Assembly (NCBI GenBank): GCA_017654935.2
Contig: CM065699.1
Location: forward strand, 45,959,743 to 46,023,742
Direction: 5' to 3'
Source: Phymorhynchus buccinoides
Taxonomy: Eukaryota > Mollusca > Gastropoda > Neogastropoda > Raphitomidae
Length of the DNA stretch: 64,000 nt
Shown here piece by piece: positions 21,529 through 34,482 of this stretch (position 1 is its first letter; each line of letters begins with the position of its first letter). The notes below the pieces were generated by a model. It was not told the origin of the DNA, did not search any database, and was given only the letters and a program-made list of their open reading frames with translations. The position numbers and the translations under genes are program-made.

Positions 21529-24500
21529 CTGAAACATGAAAACATAATGTTTTGGAATACTGCAGGCTCTGAAACATGGAAACATAACGTCTTGGAATAC
21601 TGCAGGCTCTGAAACATGGAAACATAACGTCTTGGAATACTGCAGGCTCTGGAATTTAAAAACATAACGTCTTGAAATACTGCAGGCTCTGGAACATAAA
21701 AACATAATGTCTTGGAATACTGCAGGCTCTGGAACATAAAAACATGTTTTGGAATACTGCAGGCTGTGAAATGAAAAAAACCCACGTCTTGCAATACTGC
21801 AGGCTCTGAAGCGAAAACCCCCCAAATGTCTTGGAATACTGCAGGCTGTGAAAATGGAAAAAAACCGTCTTGGAATACTGCAGGCTCTGAAACATGGGAA
21901 AAAACCCACAATGTCTTGAAATACTGCAGGCTCTGAAACATGGAAAAAACACACAACCAGGTCAAATGACCAGGGACGGTATTCACGTTGAGATAGCATG
22001 AGACTTAGCATGCATGCTAACTGGGAAAGCTCTTCCAATGTCCTATAGGATTTAATAGGACTTTTGGAAGAGCTTCTAAGTTGGCATCATGCTAAGTCTC
22101 ATGCTATCTAAACATGAATACCGTCCCTGGTCACTAAGAATTAAGTCCCCCCACCAATTTTAGTTTCATTTTCATTCTACCTTTCCCCTGAAATCAGCTA
22201 ATTTGGAGAGAAAAATTAGATCCCAGATTTTCCTAGATTATAGGACAGCTGAGGTGAGGCTTTGTAGCAGATCCTCAGTGTCCTGGTGACAGATGTCCCC
22301 AGCAATGACCCTGGACACCAGGTGCAGTGATCATGAGTGCATTTTCAACAGTTAACACAGGTAGCAACATGTAAATCAGCAGATACAGCCAATCGTTTTG
22401 CCAGTTGACTCTAATTCACATACTATGGGATCATGATTCCCATACCAGGCTCCTGAAAGGTACACTAACTATCCATAATTATAATATTAACAAATAGAGC
22501 GTAAAAAACGCTAGAATGCCAGATGCGCGGCAGCATTTACGGCCTCAGTGAACTCGACCTTCACCTTCAATATTGGCCTGGATATCCTAACTATCTATCC
22601 ACATGCAAACCCAAATTTGATAGACACTGTCTTTTATCAGACTTAGCAAGTGTGTATGTGTGTGGGGGGGAGAGGGTATATGTATGTGGGTGTTGCTGGT
22701 AAGTGGAATTTATGCTTAAATGGTTAATTATCAGATGTTGATGGTGGTTGGTTGATGGTTTGTCTCATATGTGCTGCTTTCAGCCGAGCGGATGTTAAAC
22801 CCCATTTTCATTCAAGTGGAACGTCGATGATATGGCGTTGCCATCTTGAGGTCCGTGCAACCAGGAGGCCCCCCCCCCTTCTCTTTTCTGTTACGGTGAA
22901 ATTTGTTTTTCATTTTTGCAACAAAAAGAATTAGTTTGCATGCGAGCCTCCTCCCCACCCTCCTTGTAAGAAAAAAAGCCCCATTTTAACGGATTGTACT
23001 GAGCTAACTTTAATCATAGGAACTATGAGGTACATGGTGTCAATGTGAAAGCTATTCCGTGTACATTGTATCACAGGTACATTTATGATCAGCACTTTTT
23101 GTTGTACTAAGTCTTATAACAACATTTTTTTAAATCTTTAAACAAAAGAATCACTCCAAAACAAAAACACGCTTTTAAATGAGCTCTTGTGGGCTAACAA
23201 ACTAAATAAGATATGAAGTGTTTGGTGTTAATTTAAAGCTTATTGCATGTACTAACTGAAACAAGCACATTCAGAAAAAGCGCTTTTTGTTGCATTAAAT
23301 TATACTTGATTTTGGTAAACACGGCAAAATCACCTCACTACCCTTTTCTGCTCAAGATGTGACAAAGAGCGTAAGACGTAACCGCTCACACCACGCTGTC
23401 CCCGTCGAGTCAGAGAGTATCACAAAGGCATGACTCAGCGTTGTGTGTCACGCCTGGCTAGGCCTGTGGTTAGACCTGGCTAACTGTACAGCCCTTTTTT
23501 CTCTCCCAAGTGTAAACGTGCTAAAATATATTTTCGGCTCCAGTGACCTTGAACTTTGACCAATAACCGTCATCTTCGAACTTGGCCTCGATCACTAACC
23601 TATCTATCCACATGCACATTTTGAGCGTCCTAGGTCCCCCCGTTGGAACGTTATCGTGTTAACATAGTCAGATAGTCAGTCGGGAACAGAATGCGCTGAA
23701 AACATGACCAGCTTGGCTCTCCTGGTTGGCGGCGGGTAATACTACCTGGGGTGGCAGAGAGCCGTAGTAGGCCACCAGGTCCTGGGTCTCCTTCTGGAAG
23801 ACGTCCTCAGGGATGACCCGGGACACCAGGTTCCTGTCCATGGCTTCCTGGGCGCTGATCTTCTTGTTGAAGAGCAGCATCTCTCCGGCCTTGGCGGCGC
23901 CCATCATCTTGGGGAAGAGGTAGGAGGAGCAGGCCTCCGGGGACTGGCCCAGCTGGGAGAACGGGGTGTGGAACATTGCCTGAAAAAAACAACCACTACC
24001 ATATTTTTCGGACTATAAGGCGCACCCCAAAAATTATAACAAAAATTCAGATTTCATTTTTATATTTCGAGGGTTACCTGCCAGATCATGATATATCGAA
24101 AAAAATGAGTTTTTCATTTTTTTTCATAGAAACACTCTAAAAGGGGTATATTTTCATGCTATCAGATGTTTTAGGCGATATGACTTGTAAATTGTGAGTT
24201 ATTAATGCTACCATCCAAGAACTGACCAAACCCCTGCAACCCAGATCATGAGATATCTGAATGTATCCTTCAGCTTACCAACAAAAATCTAAAACTTGAA
24301 ATTTCGCCCTCGCTGAAGTAGTATATAACGCTTTCAACTTGTTCAGCATGTGCTGAGCAGACACGTTCGTCTTACAACTGACCAGGTGATCAGATGACAA
24401 CTGAGGAATGTCTTTGATCAGTCAGAAGGAATTCAGTCACAAGGGCCTCCAACTTGGACCAGACAGTGACTTGTGACCATATAACATAGGCGCGTGTTTG

Positions 24501-27500
24501 ATTTGAAAGACTAGGGTCATATAACCACAGACTGTAATGGGACATCTTGTGAGTCACGTGAGCTAGTGGCGTCTCTCTCTCTCTCTGTCTCACTCATTGG
24601 TAAATTAATCGGCAACTCTCTCTCTCTCCCTCTTTCTCTCTCTCTCTCTCTCTCTCCAAACGTGTTTTGTTTGTCTTTAATCAGCATAACAGTTTTCATT
24701 CTAGTGAATTCCCAATGTTAGTGAGTAAACAACATTGTTCATACATTCGTACGTTTTCGTGGGATTACATGTCATGCAGATACTGTTCACTTTTCCATTC
24801 CAATCCTGCTTACCACCCCCCTCCCTTTCCCCCCATTTTAATTACCCCTGGTATTTCATTACCGCCTGGTATGCAGTACTGCGGAATAGTAGTTGACCAA
24901 ACAGTACAGAACGCACAAAGATCACAAGGGCGGTAATGCTGACACTTGTTTGATGCCTACATCACAAACGATGGGTCATCTAAAAGCTATCGATGTTGTC
25001 TGTCTCTCAATCTCTGTCTGTCTGTCCGAATCTTTCTGTCTGTTTGTCCATCTCTTTCTGTTTGTCTGTCTGTCTGTTTGTCTCTTTCTGTCTGTCTATC
25101 TCTTTCTGTCTGTCTGTCAGTTACACACACACACGCGCGCGCGCACACACACACACACACACATATTGAAATGTGTATGTTATTTTTTCTCGTGTTTCTT
25201 TGTCTGTCATTACTTTTTTTTGTAAGTCTGCCCACTCTGCAAATTACCATTATCTCATAAAGATCACAAGAGGCAAAAGCTCTCTTCAGCAATACAGCAC
25301 CTTCCACACCTCCATTTTAGCCCCTACCTCTCCATTCACCAACTAACCTTTTATTTTCTTACAAACTATTATTTTGTGCCTGCCCTTAAATCGCATATCC
25401 ACACAAGGGCAATATCGTACAATAAAATCTTATTGATTATCAGTTGTAGGCCTACATAATACTGTATTTTTCCCCGAGTAGGGTAGGAGTGGAAGGCGTT
25501 TGTTTACTTCATAACATTTTATTTTTACTCTGAATATCTAAAGGTTCCTGTTCAATTGTTATCAAACTCGTAAATCAAAGTGTTTGTTGTAAAAAAAAAA
25601 GTAAGAGAAAACTACTTTGATAGCCTTGTGAACGCTTTTTGTTTTCCCACTGACTCACGTATCACAGTCTGGCTTTACATGAAAACGTGATTTTCAACCC
25701 TGTACCCATTGCTCACTCAGTGTATGTCGGCATATAACAAAAGGGTCACTTTGATGTTCACCACCACTGGTATGGCCAGAGCAGAGCACGTGAGGATACT
25801 CCAGTATGTAAATGAGTCTCGGCCGGTCTCTGTGCCATGTTGCGTCAGACTGAACTGATACATAAGACTATACTCGTGATAGGCTCGGTGTTTAGAGCGC
25901 CTTGTGGATTGAATGCCCCCGGCCTTTTTGTTATAGCGCTACCCCTACCTACTTTGACTAATTATTGTGATAAAACTAAACATTGTGTTGTTAGTAATGT
26001 TACATTTCTTTCTCTTGCTAATGGCGAAGATATCAAAGTAAACGCCTAAACTCTTTCCGTGCTACAAAGGTTTCGTTTATTGATGTACTTAAGCTTCAAA
26101 CTTGATTTCCGTTTTTCTCCAAACTACTGAAACGCGATATACGCTACTGTGGCAGGCAACCCTCGATTTTCTTGCTACATTATTAGTTATATTATAAGGT
26201 GCAGGGGTCTCAGTCTAGGAAAAAAGTATGGCCTTATAGTCAGAAAAAGATGGTAGTTCATAGCGTTCTTTGTATCGTTTATAGACAGTATTTTAAGGAC
26301 TATGAGGCCCCATCATCTTGGGAAACAGGAAGAGGTAGTTCATAGCGTTCTTTGTATCGTTTATAGACAGTATTTTAAGGACTATGAGGCCCCATCATCT
26401 TGGGAAACAGGAACAGGTAGTTAATAGCGTTCTTTGTATCGTTTATAGACAGTATTTTAAGGACTATGAGGCCCCATCATCTTGGGAAACAGGAACAGGT
26501 AGTTCATAGCGTTCTTTGTATCGTTTATAGACAGTATTTTAAGGACTATGAGGCCCCATCATCTTGGGAAACAGGAACAGGTAGTTAATAGCGTTCTTTG
26601 TATCGTTTATAGACAGTATTTTAAGGACTATGAGGCCCCATCATCTTGGGAAACAGGAACAGGTAGTTAATAGCGTTCTTTGTATCGTTTATAGACAGTA
26701 TTTTAAGGACTATGAGGCCCCATCATCTTGGGAAACAGGAAGAGGTAGTTAATAGCGTTCTTTGTATCGTTTATAGACAGTATTTTAAGGACTATGAGGC
26801 CCCATCATCTTGGGAAACAGGAACAGGTAGTTCATAGCGTTCTTTGTATCGTTTATAGACAGTATTTTAAGGACTATGAGGCCCCATCATCTTGGGAAAC
26901 AGGAACAGGTAGTTCATAGCGTTTTTGCATGAATATTTGTTTTCATAATCATTTTGCTGACCTTTAGTTCATTAGTTAGTCTGTTATAGTCCCGTCAACA
27001 GCTATGGTTATCTCAGGACTGTCACCACATAAAAATCTACCACGTATGTTAGTTAGTTAGTCTGTTATAGTCCCGTCAACAGCTATGGTTATCTCAGGAC
27101 TGTCACCACATAAAAATCTACCACGTATGTTAGTTAGTTAGTCTGTTATAGTCCCATCAACAGCTATGGTTATCTCAGGACTGTCACCACATAAAAATCT
27201 ACCACATATGTTAGTTAGTTAGTCTGTTATAGTCCCGTCAACAGCTATGGTTATCTCAGGACTGTCACCACATAAAAATCTACCACGTATGTTAGTTAGT
27301 TAGTCTGTTATAGTCCCGTCAACAGCTATGGTTATCTCAGGACTGTCACCACATAAAAATCTACCACGTATGTTAGTTAGTTAGTCTGTTATAGTCCCGT
27401 CAACAGCTATGGTTATCTCAGGACTGTCACCACATAAAAATCTACCACGTATGTTAGTTAGTTAGTCTGTTATAGTCCCGTCAACAGCTATGGTTATCTC

Positions 27501-30500
27501 AGGACTGTCACCACATAAAAATCTACCACGTATGTTAGTTAGTTAGTCTGTTATAGTCCCGTCAACAGCTATGGTTATCTCAGGACTGTCACCACATAAA
27601 AATCTACCACGTATGTTAGTTAGTTAGTCTGTTATAGTCCCGTCAACAGCTATGGTTATCTCAGGACTGTCACCACATAAAAATCTACCACGTATGTTAG
27701 TTAGTTAGTCTGTTATAGTCCTGTCAACAGCTATGGTTATCTCAGGACTGTCACCACATAAAAATCTACCACGTATGTTAGTTAGTTAGTCTGTTATAGT
27801 CCCGTCAACAGCTATGGTTATCTCAGGACTGTCACCACATAAAAATCTACCACGTATGTTAGTTAGTTAGTCTGTTATAGTCCCGTCAACAGCTATGGTT
27901 ATCTCAGGACTGTCACCACATAAAAATCTACCACGTATGTTAGTTAGTTAGTCTGTTATAGTCCCGTCAACAGCTATGGTTATCTCAGGACTGTCACCAC
28001 ATAAAAATCTACCACGTATGTTAGTTAGTTAGTCTGTTATAGTCCCGTCAACAGCTATGGTTATCTCAGGACTGTCACCACATAAAAATCTACCACGTAT
28101 GTTAGTTAGTTAGTCTGTTATAGTCCCGTCAACAGCTATGGTTATCTCAGGACTGTCACCACATAAAAATCTACCACGTATGTTAGTTAGTTAGTCTGTT
28201 ATAGTCCCGTCAACAGCTATGGTTATCTCAGGACTGTCACCACATAAAAATCTACCACGTATGTTAGTTAGTTAGTCTGTTATAGTCCCGTCAACAGCTA
28301 TGGTTATCTCAGGACTGTCACCACATAAAAATCTACCACGTATGTTAGTTAGTTAGTCTGTTATAGTCCCGTCAACAGCTATGGTTATCTCAGGACTGTC
28401 ACCACATAAAAATCTACCACGTATGTTAGTTAGTTAGTCTGTTATAGTCCCGTCAACAGCTATGGTTATCTCAGGACTGTCACCACATAAAAATCTACCA
28501 CGTATGTTAGTTAGTTAGTCTGTTATAGTCCCGTCAACAGCTATGGTTATCTCAGGACTGTCACCACATAAAAATCTACCACGTATAGCAAAACACAAAT
28601 CCAAGAATCTTAACAACGTACAAAACCTGAAAACAAAAAATGTAGTACAATTCATAACATGACACTTCCATCATTATACCCTATAGCACATAAGTCCACA
28701 CAGTGCTGGAAACGTGGAGCCACGCTACTCTCATTTATCGGATCCAGGTTAAAAAAACAGTAAAAAAGGATAACAAATACATACTAGTAAGCTAAAATAC
28801 ATAAAAAAGGCTATATAAGCTAATATGCACTGCAGAATGGACAACAGGTGCCCACTCAAGTGCGCAAGTATCACGTGTGGATGCCAGTGTACAATAAAAA
28901 AAAAACCTGGCATGTCGTAAATTGTAAAAAGGAAAAATGTGGAAGGGTTTTATAGAAAAAATGCAGGTGAATGGACCAATAAGGCAGAAAGAAGTAGACG
29001 CCAGAAAGCAAAAAGAAGAGAAAAGGCAGAGTCAAAGAGAGTGATAGAGTAGGGGAAGTTACTAGCATAGAACTTCCAGAAGAAGGGGGAACTATTTTTG
29101 CTGAAAGACCCCCCGGTATCCCCACGGGAGGGCCATAACCACATAAGCCAGCCTAAGCCGTTGCCCGCCTCCTACGACGAGGACGTGTGTTTGAACTTTA
29201 GGAGGCTGTTGGGCTACTCTCCGTAAGCCCCCCCCCCACCATGATAGGTGGAAGCCCGCCGGGGGTGGGTGTGAAAGGGTTAACTCAGGATATCAAGTAC
29301 AATGTTTCAAAACAAGAAGATATTTCCCTTCTGCCTAGATATCCTAACTACGCATGTGCATGCAAAATGTGAGCCTCCAGGGTCCCTCCGTTCAAAGGTT
29401 ACCGTATTAACATACACACAGAGTACGCCAGCTGGGAACAAAGAGACAAACGTCACTGAAAACATCACCAGCTTCGCTTGTGTGGCTGGTGAATAAAGGA
29501 AGGTGAGAAAAAGAGGCTGCTCCTCAATTAAAAGAAGAATCAAACCTGAGCTGCAAGCAGAGGACACTGTAAACAACAACAAACCAACCAACAACTCAAT
29601 TCACACACGGCCTGAAGAGAAGCACCCGTGCAATTACCGTATTTTTCAGACTATAATTTTTAAAAATTTCATCCACAAATTTTACACAAAATTCAGATTT
29701 TGTTAGTACACTTTCTTACTATTTTTTTCATCATATTATAAGGAGAGTGGGTCTCAGTCTGGGAAAAAAAGTATCGCCTTATAGTCTGTAAAATCCGGTA
29801 CATTGAATCCACGGGCACACCAAGCTAACTGGCTCAACGCAGGAATAGTGCTAAAGCAAAAGAAGACGGACCTTGTCTGTGCAGTAGACGGCATCACACA
29901 GCCCCAGCACAGTGACGGAGACGCCAACAGCCGGGCCGTTGATCAGAGCGATCAGAGGCTTGGGGAAATCGATGAAGGCACTCACAAAGTTGCTGAAACA
30001 CAAAGCTTGACTATAAAGTTGCTGAAACAAAGCTTGACTATAAAGTTGCTGAAACACAAAGCTTGACTATAAAGTTGCTGAAACACAAAGCTTGACTATA
30101 AAGTTGCTGAAACACAAAGCTTGACTATAAAGTTGCTGAAACAAAGCTTGACTATAAAGTTGCTGAAACACAAAGCTTGACTATAAAGTTGCTGAAACAA
30201 AGCTTGACTATAAAGTTGCTGAAACACAAAGCTTGACTATAAAGTTGCTGAAACAAAGCTCGACTATTGGCCGTTTTATAGAAGCCTGCTTGCAAGAGTG
30301 AATGCGCTTGTTTATCTCTAGCGCGCAGAGTCGCGAAAAGTGATCTCACTCACTTCCAGGCCGACGGGCTGAATGTTTGGTTGACGACAAGTAATGGGCA
30401 AGGAACAACCAAAGATGTGCGTGCAGTTTGCAGATCTCGCACTGAATCTCTGATTCACACAATTTTGTCTCCGATTTAATTTTTTTTAATCAGCTCTACT

Positions 30501-32797
30501 TTTACACAACACTGTGCGTGTTTCTCATCACAGATCACGATCTTCTTATTTGTTTGGCTCAGTTGTGATTGTTCGATCACAAAGACTGCAACTGAGCAAA
30601 CTGTCTTGCACGAAAAAGCCACAGAACATAACTTTTTTCATTAGCTTAGGCGGTTCATGTTCGATTATGTTTCATGTTGGGTGTCCGCTGATTGGGACCT
30701 GACTGGCTGGGTCACTTAGCTTAGAGTGAAGGTAGCTATGGTGGTTCCTGCTTCATTCAGCATCATGTTGGGTGTCCGGTGAAAGGGTCCTGACTGGCTG
30801 GGTCACTTAGCTTAGGGTGATGGTGCTCTCTCTCTCTCTCTCTCTCTCAGTGCTTAAAATCAGTGCTTATCCCAGGATAGTTGAGTAAATCTTCCCCCCA
30901 AAAGGGGGAGGGAAGGGGGCAGTTAGGTAGGCTTCGTTACATTTTTGTTCTCAAAACAGTTTGGGTAGAAGTGAAATACATTTGCCTGATATTGTGATAA
31001 ACCACCCCAAACAAATTACATACCCGGCGGTACATGTTTGCCTATTCAAAACATGTTTGCCTAGTAAACACCCTTCAATTTAAAAGAAAGAGTGAGGAAG
31101 GGGGGAGGTTAATAAGAAAAAGTGTTGAGACTTTCGGGGCTAGTATGATTTTATTCAAAATTAATGCGCATGCACAGGTGTACTTTACTTTATAACAGCA
31201 TTAAATACAAATACACTGACACAACAAAGAAAGACATACCGTATATTTCGGACTATAAGGCGATATTTTGTTCTCCAATTTCGACCTATGCGCCTAATAA
31301 ACGAGGGCGCCCTATAAGTGAACAAAATCGTGAGAAGAGAGGCAACGATTGCTGTACTCAGTACAGTCTACTGTGAGTCACAACATCGAAAGTGGTAACG
31401 AGTCGCCGATACGACGAATACTCACGTTAAAATGCTTCGAAATCCCTGTTATTGTCCGAGATACCGTCCAACAGATGCCACAACCCTTCGTTGGATGTAA
31501 AAAGCATCGTTGTAGAGCTTAAAATGCCATAATTCTACCAGTTTTCGTGAAGAATTGGCCAAGCACAACAACCGGAAGTCGCAAAAACGGAAGTTTCGAT
31601 TATTTGAGAAGGGAGCCAACTCTCGTTTACGACAACAAAATGGCGGTCGGTAAGCGCTTACAGGACGTGTACGGGCTTCAAACTTCGACTTTCTGTTGCG
31701 AGGTGTGTATCGCCTTATAAACGAGGGCGCCTTTTACTTGGATTTTGTCAGATTTTTCTTGAAAATCGCCCTATTCGCCGTATACACAGCAACGCCTAAT
31801 GAGCCGAAAAGTACAGTACCCACCTTAGTTTAACCCACAATCCTCTCAAAATATATATATTAATTTCAGACAAAATTTAAAAATAATTTGTATAATTCAA
31901 TCTCATTCCCAGTATGTTGCACTACCAATGATGTCAATTATTCACTGATTCTCATGTTCCCTCCCATGTGCCTGCAATCTTTAGGATTGCAGGATGTAAA
32001 GGAGAAATTTGCTATTCACACTTTAAAAAAAAGAGTGCTTTATTTTGGATTTTCAAAGGGTATACAAATAGCAAGTTTGTAATAAGAAAGTGTACTGCAT
32101 ACTGATATTTCTTCTGGGGTTTTGAAATGGTGTGCAAATTATGAAATTTGGAGTAAGAAAATGTACTTTACTTCCACCCCTCTCCCAGTGCTTGAAATAA
32201 GAAACTGTGCATAAGCCATCACCCCAACAACCTGGGATAGTGCACCCAGTACTCAGAAGTCAAATAATACATGCTAAGACATTGTTTTTGGCCTGCACTA
32301 GGTCCGTTTATTTAAAAACAAACAAAATACAATTATTAATAAAAATTGTTTTAAAAGGACTTCAGCTTTTAAGCCCAAAGAAACACGGGTCACTCTTTCC
32401 ATTACAACACAACTGTTGAGTTCAAGTACACACATAACATTAAATGATATGGTTATGGAATCCACAACAATTTACTTAAATGGATAGAAGACCTTTCAAG
32501 CAACAGAACTCAATATTGTAATGATAAAGATGTGAAATCAGTCGGTAGGCAAGACCTTAGATGGGACACCCACATCTCAAATGTGAGTAGCAAAGCCAGT
32601 AAGACCCTTGGCTCCCTCCAGCGCTACTTAAAAGTAGAGTTAGTCAACATTAAGGAAAAGGCTTATAAGGCAGGGAAAAGCCATATAATTATGTCGCTGG
32701 TCAGCCCATCCTTGACTGGAAGGTGCCCGCTATGCCATAGCATTGGCATTGCCTCTTTAAATTGATGTAAAATTCTCTCTCTCTCTTTATCTGTGTA

Positions 32798-32834
<37 letters not shown>

Positions 32835-34450
32835 GTGCGCGCACGTGTGCGCGCGCGTGTGTGTGTGTGTGAGTGTGTAGGGTTAAGATCGGGGAGAAAG
32901 AGAGGGTTAAGGTTAGAGAGAGACCCTAACATACACTCACACACACACACACAGTGGACCAAACAAGATGTGGGCCTGTGGCATAGCGGTATGGCAGTAT
33001 ATGATATAAACAAACATCGTCCCTTCCCCCATCCGCCCCCACTTTACTCCCACCCTCCTTCCCATTCCCAAACGGCAATCCTTCCTCCACGACCCCACCC
33101 ACCCTCCAGTCTATCCCCCATTTGCTTGCATGCCCTTTTTCCTTTTCCCCTCAACCATATCAAGAATCAAACTCAAATTATTTTATTTGTCGTAAAACCA
33201 TCAAAGGAATTATGGAACAAACCAAAGCATACGGTGCTCTTGCCAAACCGGAATTATTTACACACATGTGGTAAACAGTAAACACATGAAAATAAACAAA
33301 ACAAACGTTATGGTAGCAAATAAGAAGTAGTAAAACTTGCGTAATCATTACCGCGGACAGCAAAACGTTCATGTTCGTATCAACGTCGATCTAGGCCTAC
33401 TACAGTGTCTGCCCCATAGTCCCCGGAATTTAGTAAACAAAGGGACTGCATCAGTGAGCAACAAAAATCAAGGGAAGTAACAACCCCACCTGCAACGGCC
33501 AATATCATATAATAAAAAGCCAAGTGTCCGTGTGTGTGTGTGTGTCTGTCTGTCTGAAACACAAAACGGGCCTTATAACTCCGCCGTTTTTCGACCGAAT
33601 CGCTTCAAATTTGCTGTGAGCCCTAACGGGGCGATGGCAACGGCAACCGAGGCGGCCGTGTCATTTGCGCGGTTCGGCAAATGCGCGAAACGCGCATCCG
33701 CCGGCCTCTTGGCGCCCATATCTCCTGTGTTTCTGGGCGGATTGCCTTCGAATTCGGCAGGAAGATGACCGGGGACGGTGACTATCCGTGTACCAAACCG
33801 GAAGCGAATCGGTTCCGAAACGCGCACGCTATACGCCGCTTCACCTTTTCACAAATAACTCTGCCGTTTCTTAACCAAATCGCTTCACATTTGCTGTCAG
33901 GCTTGCTATGGCCGGGACAAAGCCTGGCATGAAATTTGAACAGCATCTGTTCATAAATGCGCGCAATATGCACCAATTTACAGTTTCGCTGACTTGGCGA
34001 AACGGGACCCGTACAAACGTGCTGTTATTAAACGTGGGGGGGGGGGGGGGGGGACTGCTGCAGACCGCGGTTCACGCGTGCTGGGTGACGAGTGCTGGAA
34101 ATTCCAACAGGCGAGCTTAGCCTACTAGAAGTTCAGTTTAACAGGAAGGGGGGGGGGGGAGGGGAGGAGAGGGGGAGGGGGGGGGAGGGGAGGAGAGGGA
34201 GGGGAGGTGAGGGAGGGGGGGAGGGGAGGAGAGGGAGGGGGGGGGGGGGGCGCGAGCGTCGCTGTTTCTCTCTCTCAGAGGAGGTGCGCGAGAGTCGGTT
34301 TCTCTCTCTCTCTCTCTCTCTCTGTGTCTGTCTGTCTCTCTCTCTGCCTTTGTCTGTCTGTCTCTCTCTCTGTGTCTCATGTCTCTGTATGTCTATGTGT
34401 CTCTCTGTCTGTCTGTCTCTCTCTTCCTGTCTGTCTGTCTCTCTCTCTGC

Positions 34451-34482
<32 letters not shown>

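Noticed and set aside
21376..22038. 220-codon frame with FQSLQYSKT repeats
   Set aside because: Only the last 50 codons are real (ECI2 exon 9). The rest is read-through of acceptor-derived repeats in the intron.
26975..28587. CRISPR-like array
   Set aside because: Units are contiguous with no unique spacers, and the context is eukaryotic. It is a tandem satellite.
29803..30066. 87-codon plus-strand frame
   Set aside because: Antisense shadow of ECI2 exon 7 and its acceptor array.
33532..33932. Overlapping GC-rich frames on both strands
   Set aside because: They mirror each other over a dispersed non-coding repeat with internal duplication; no motif.
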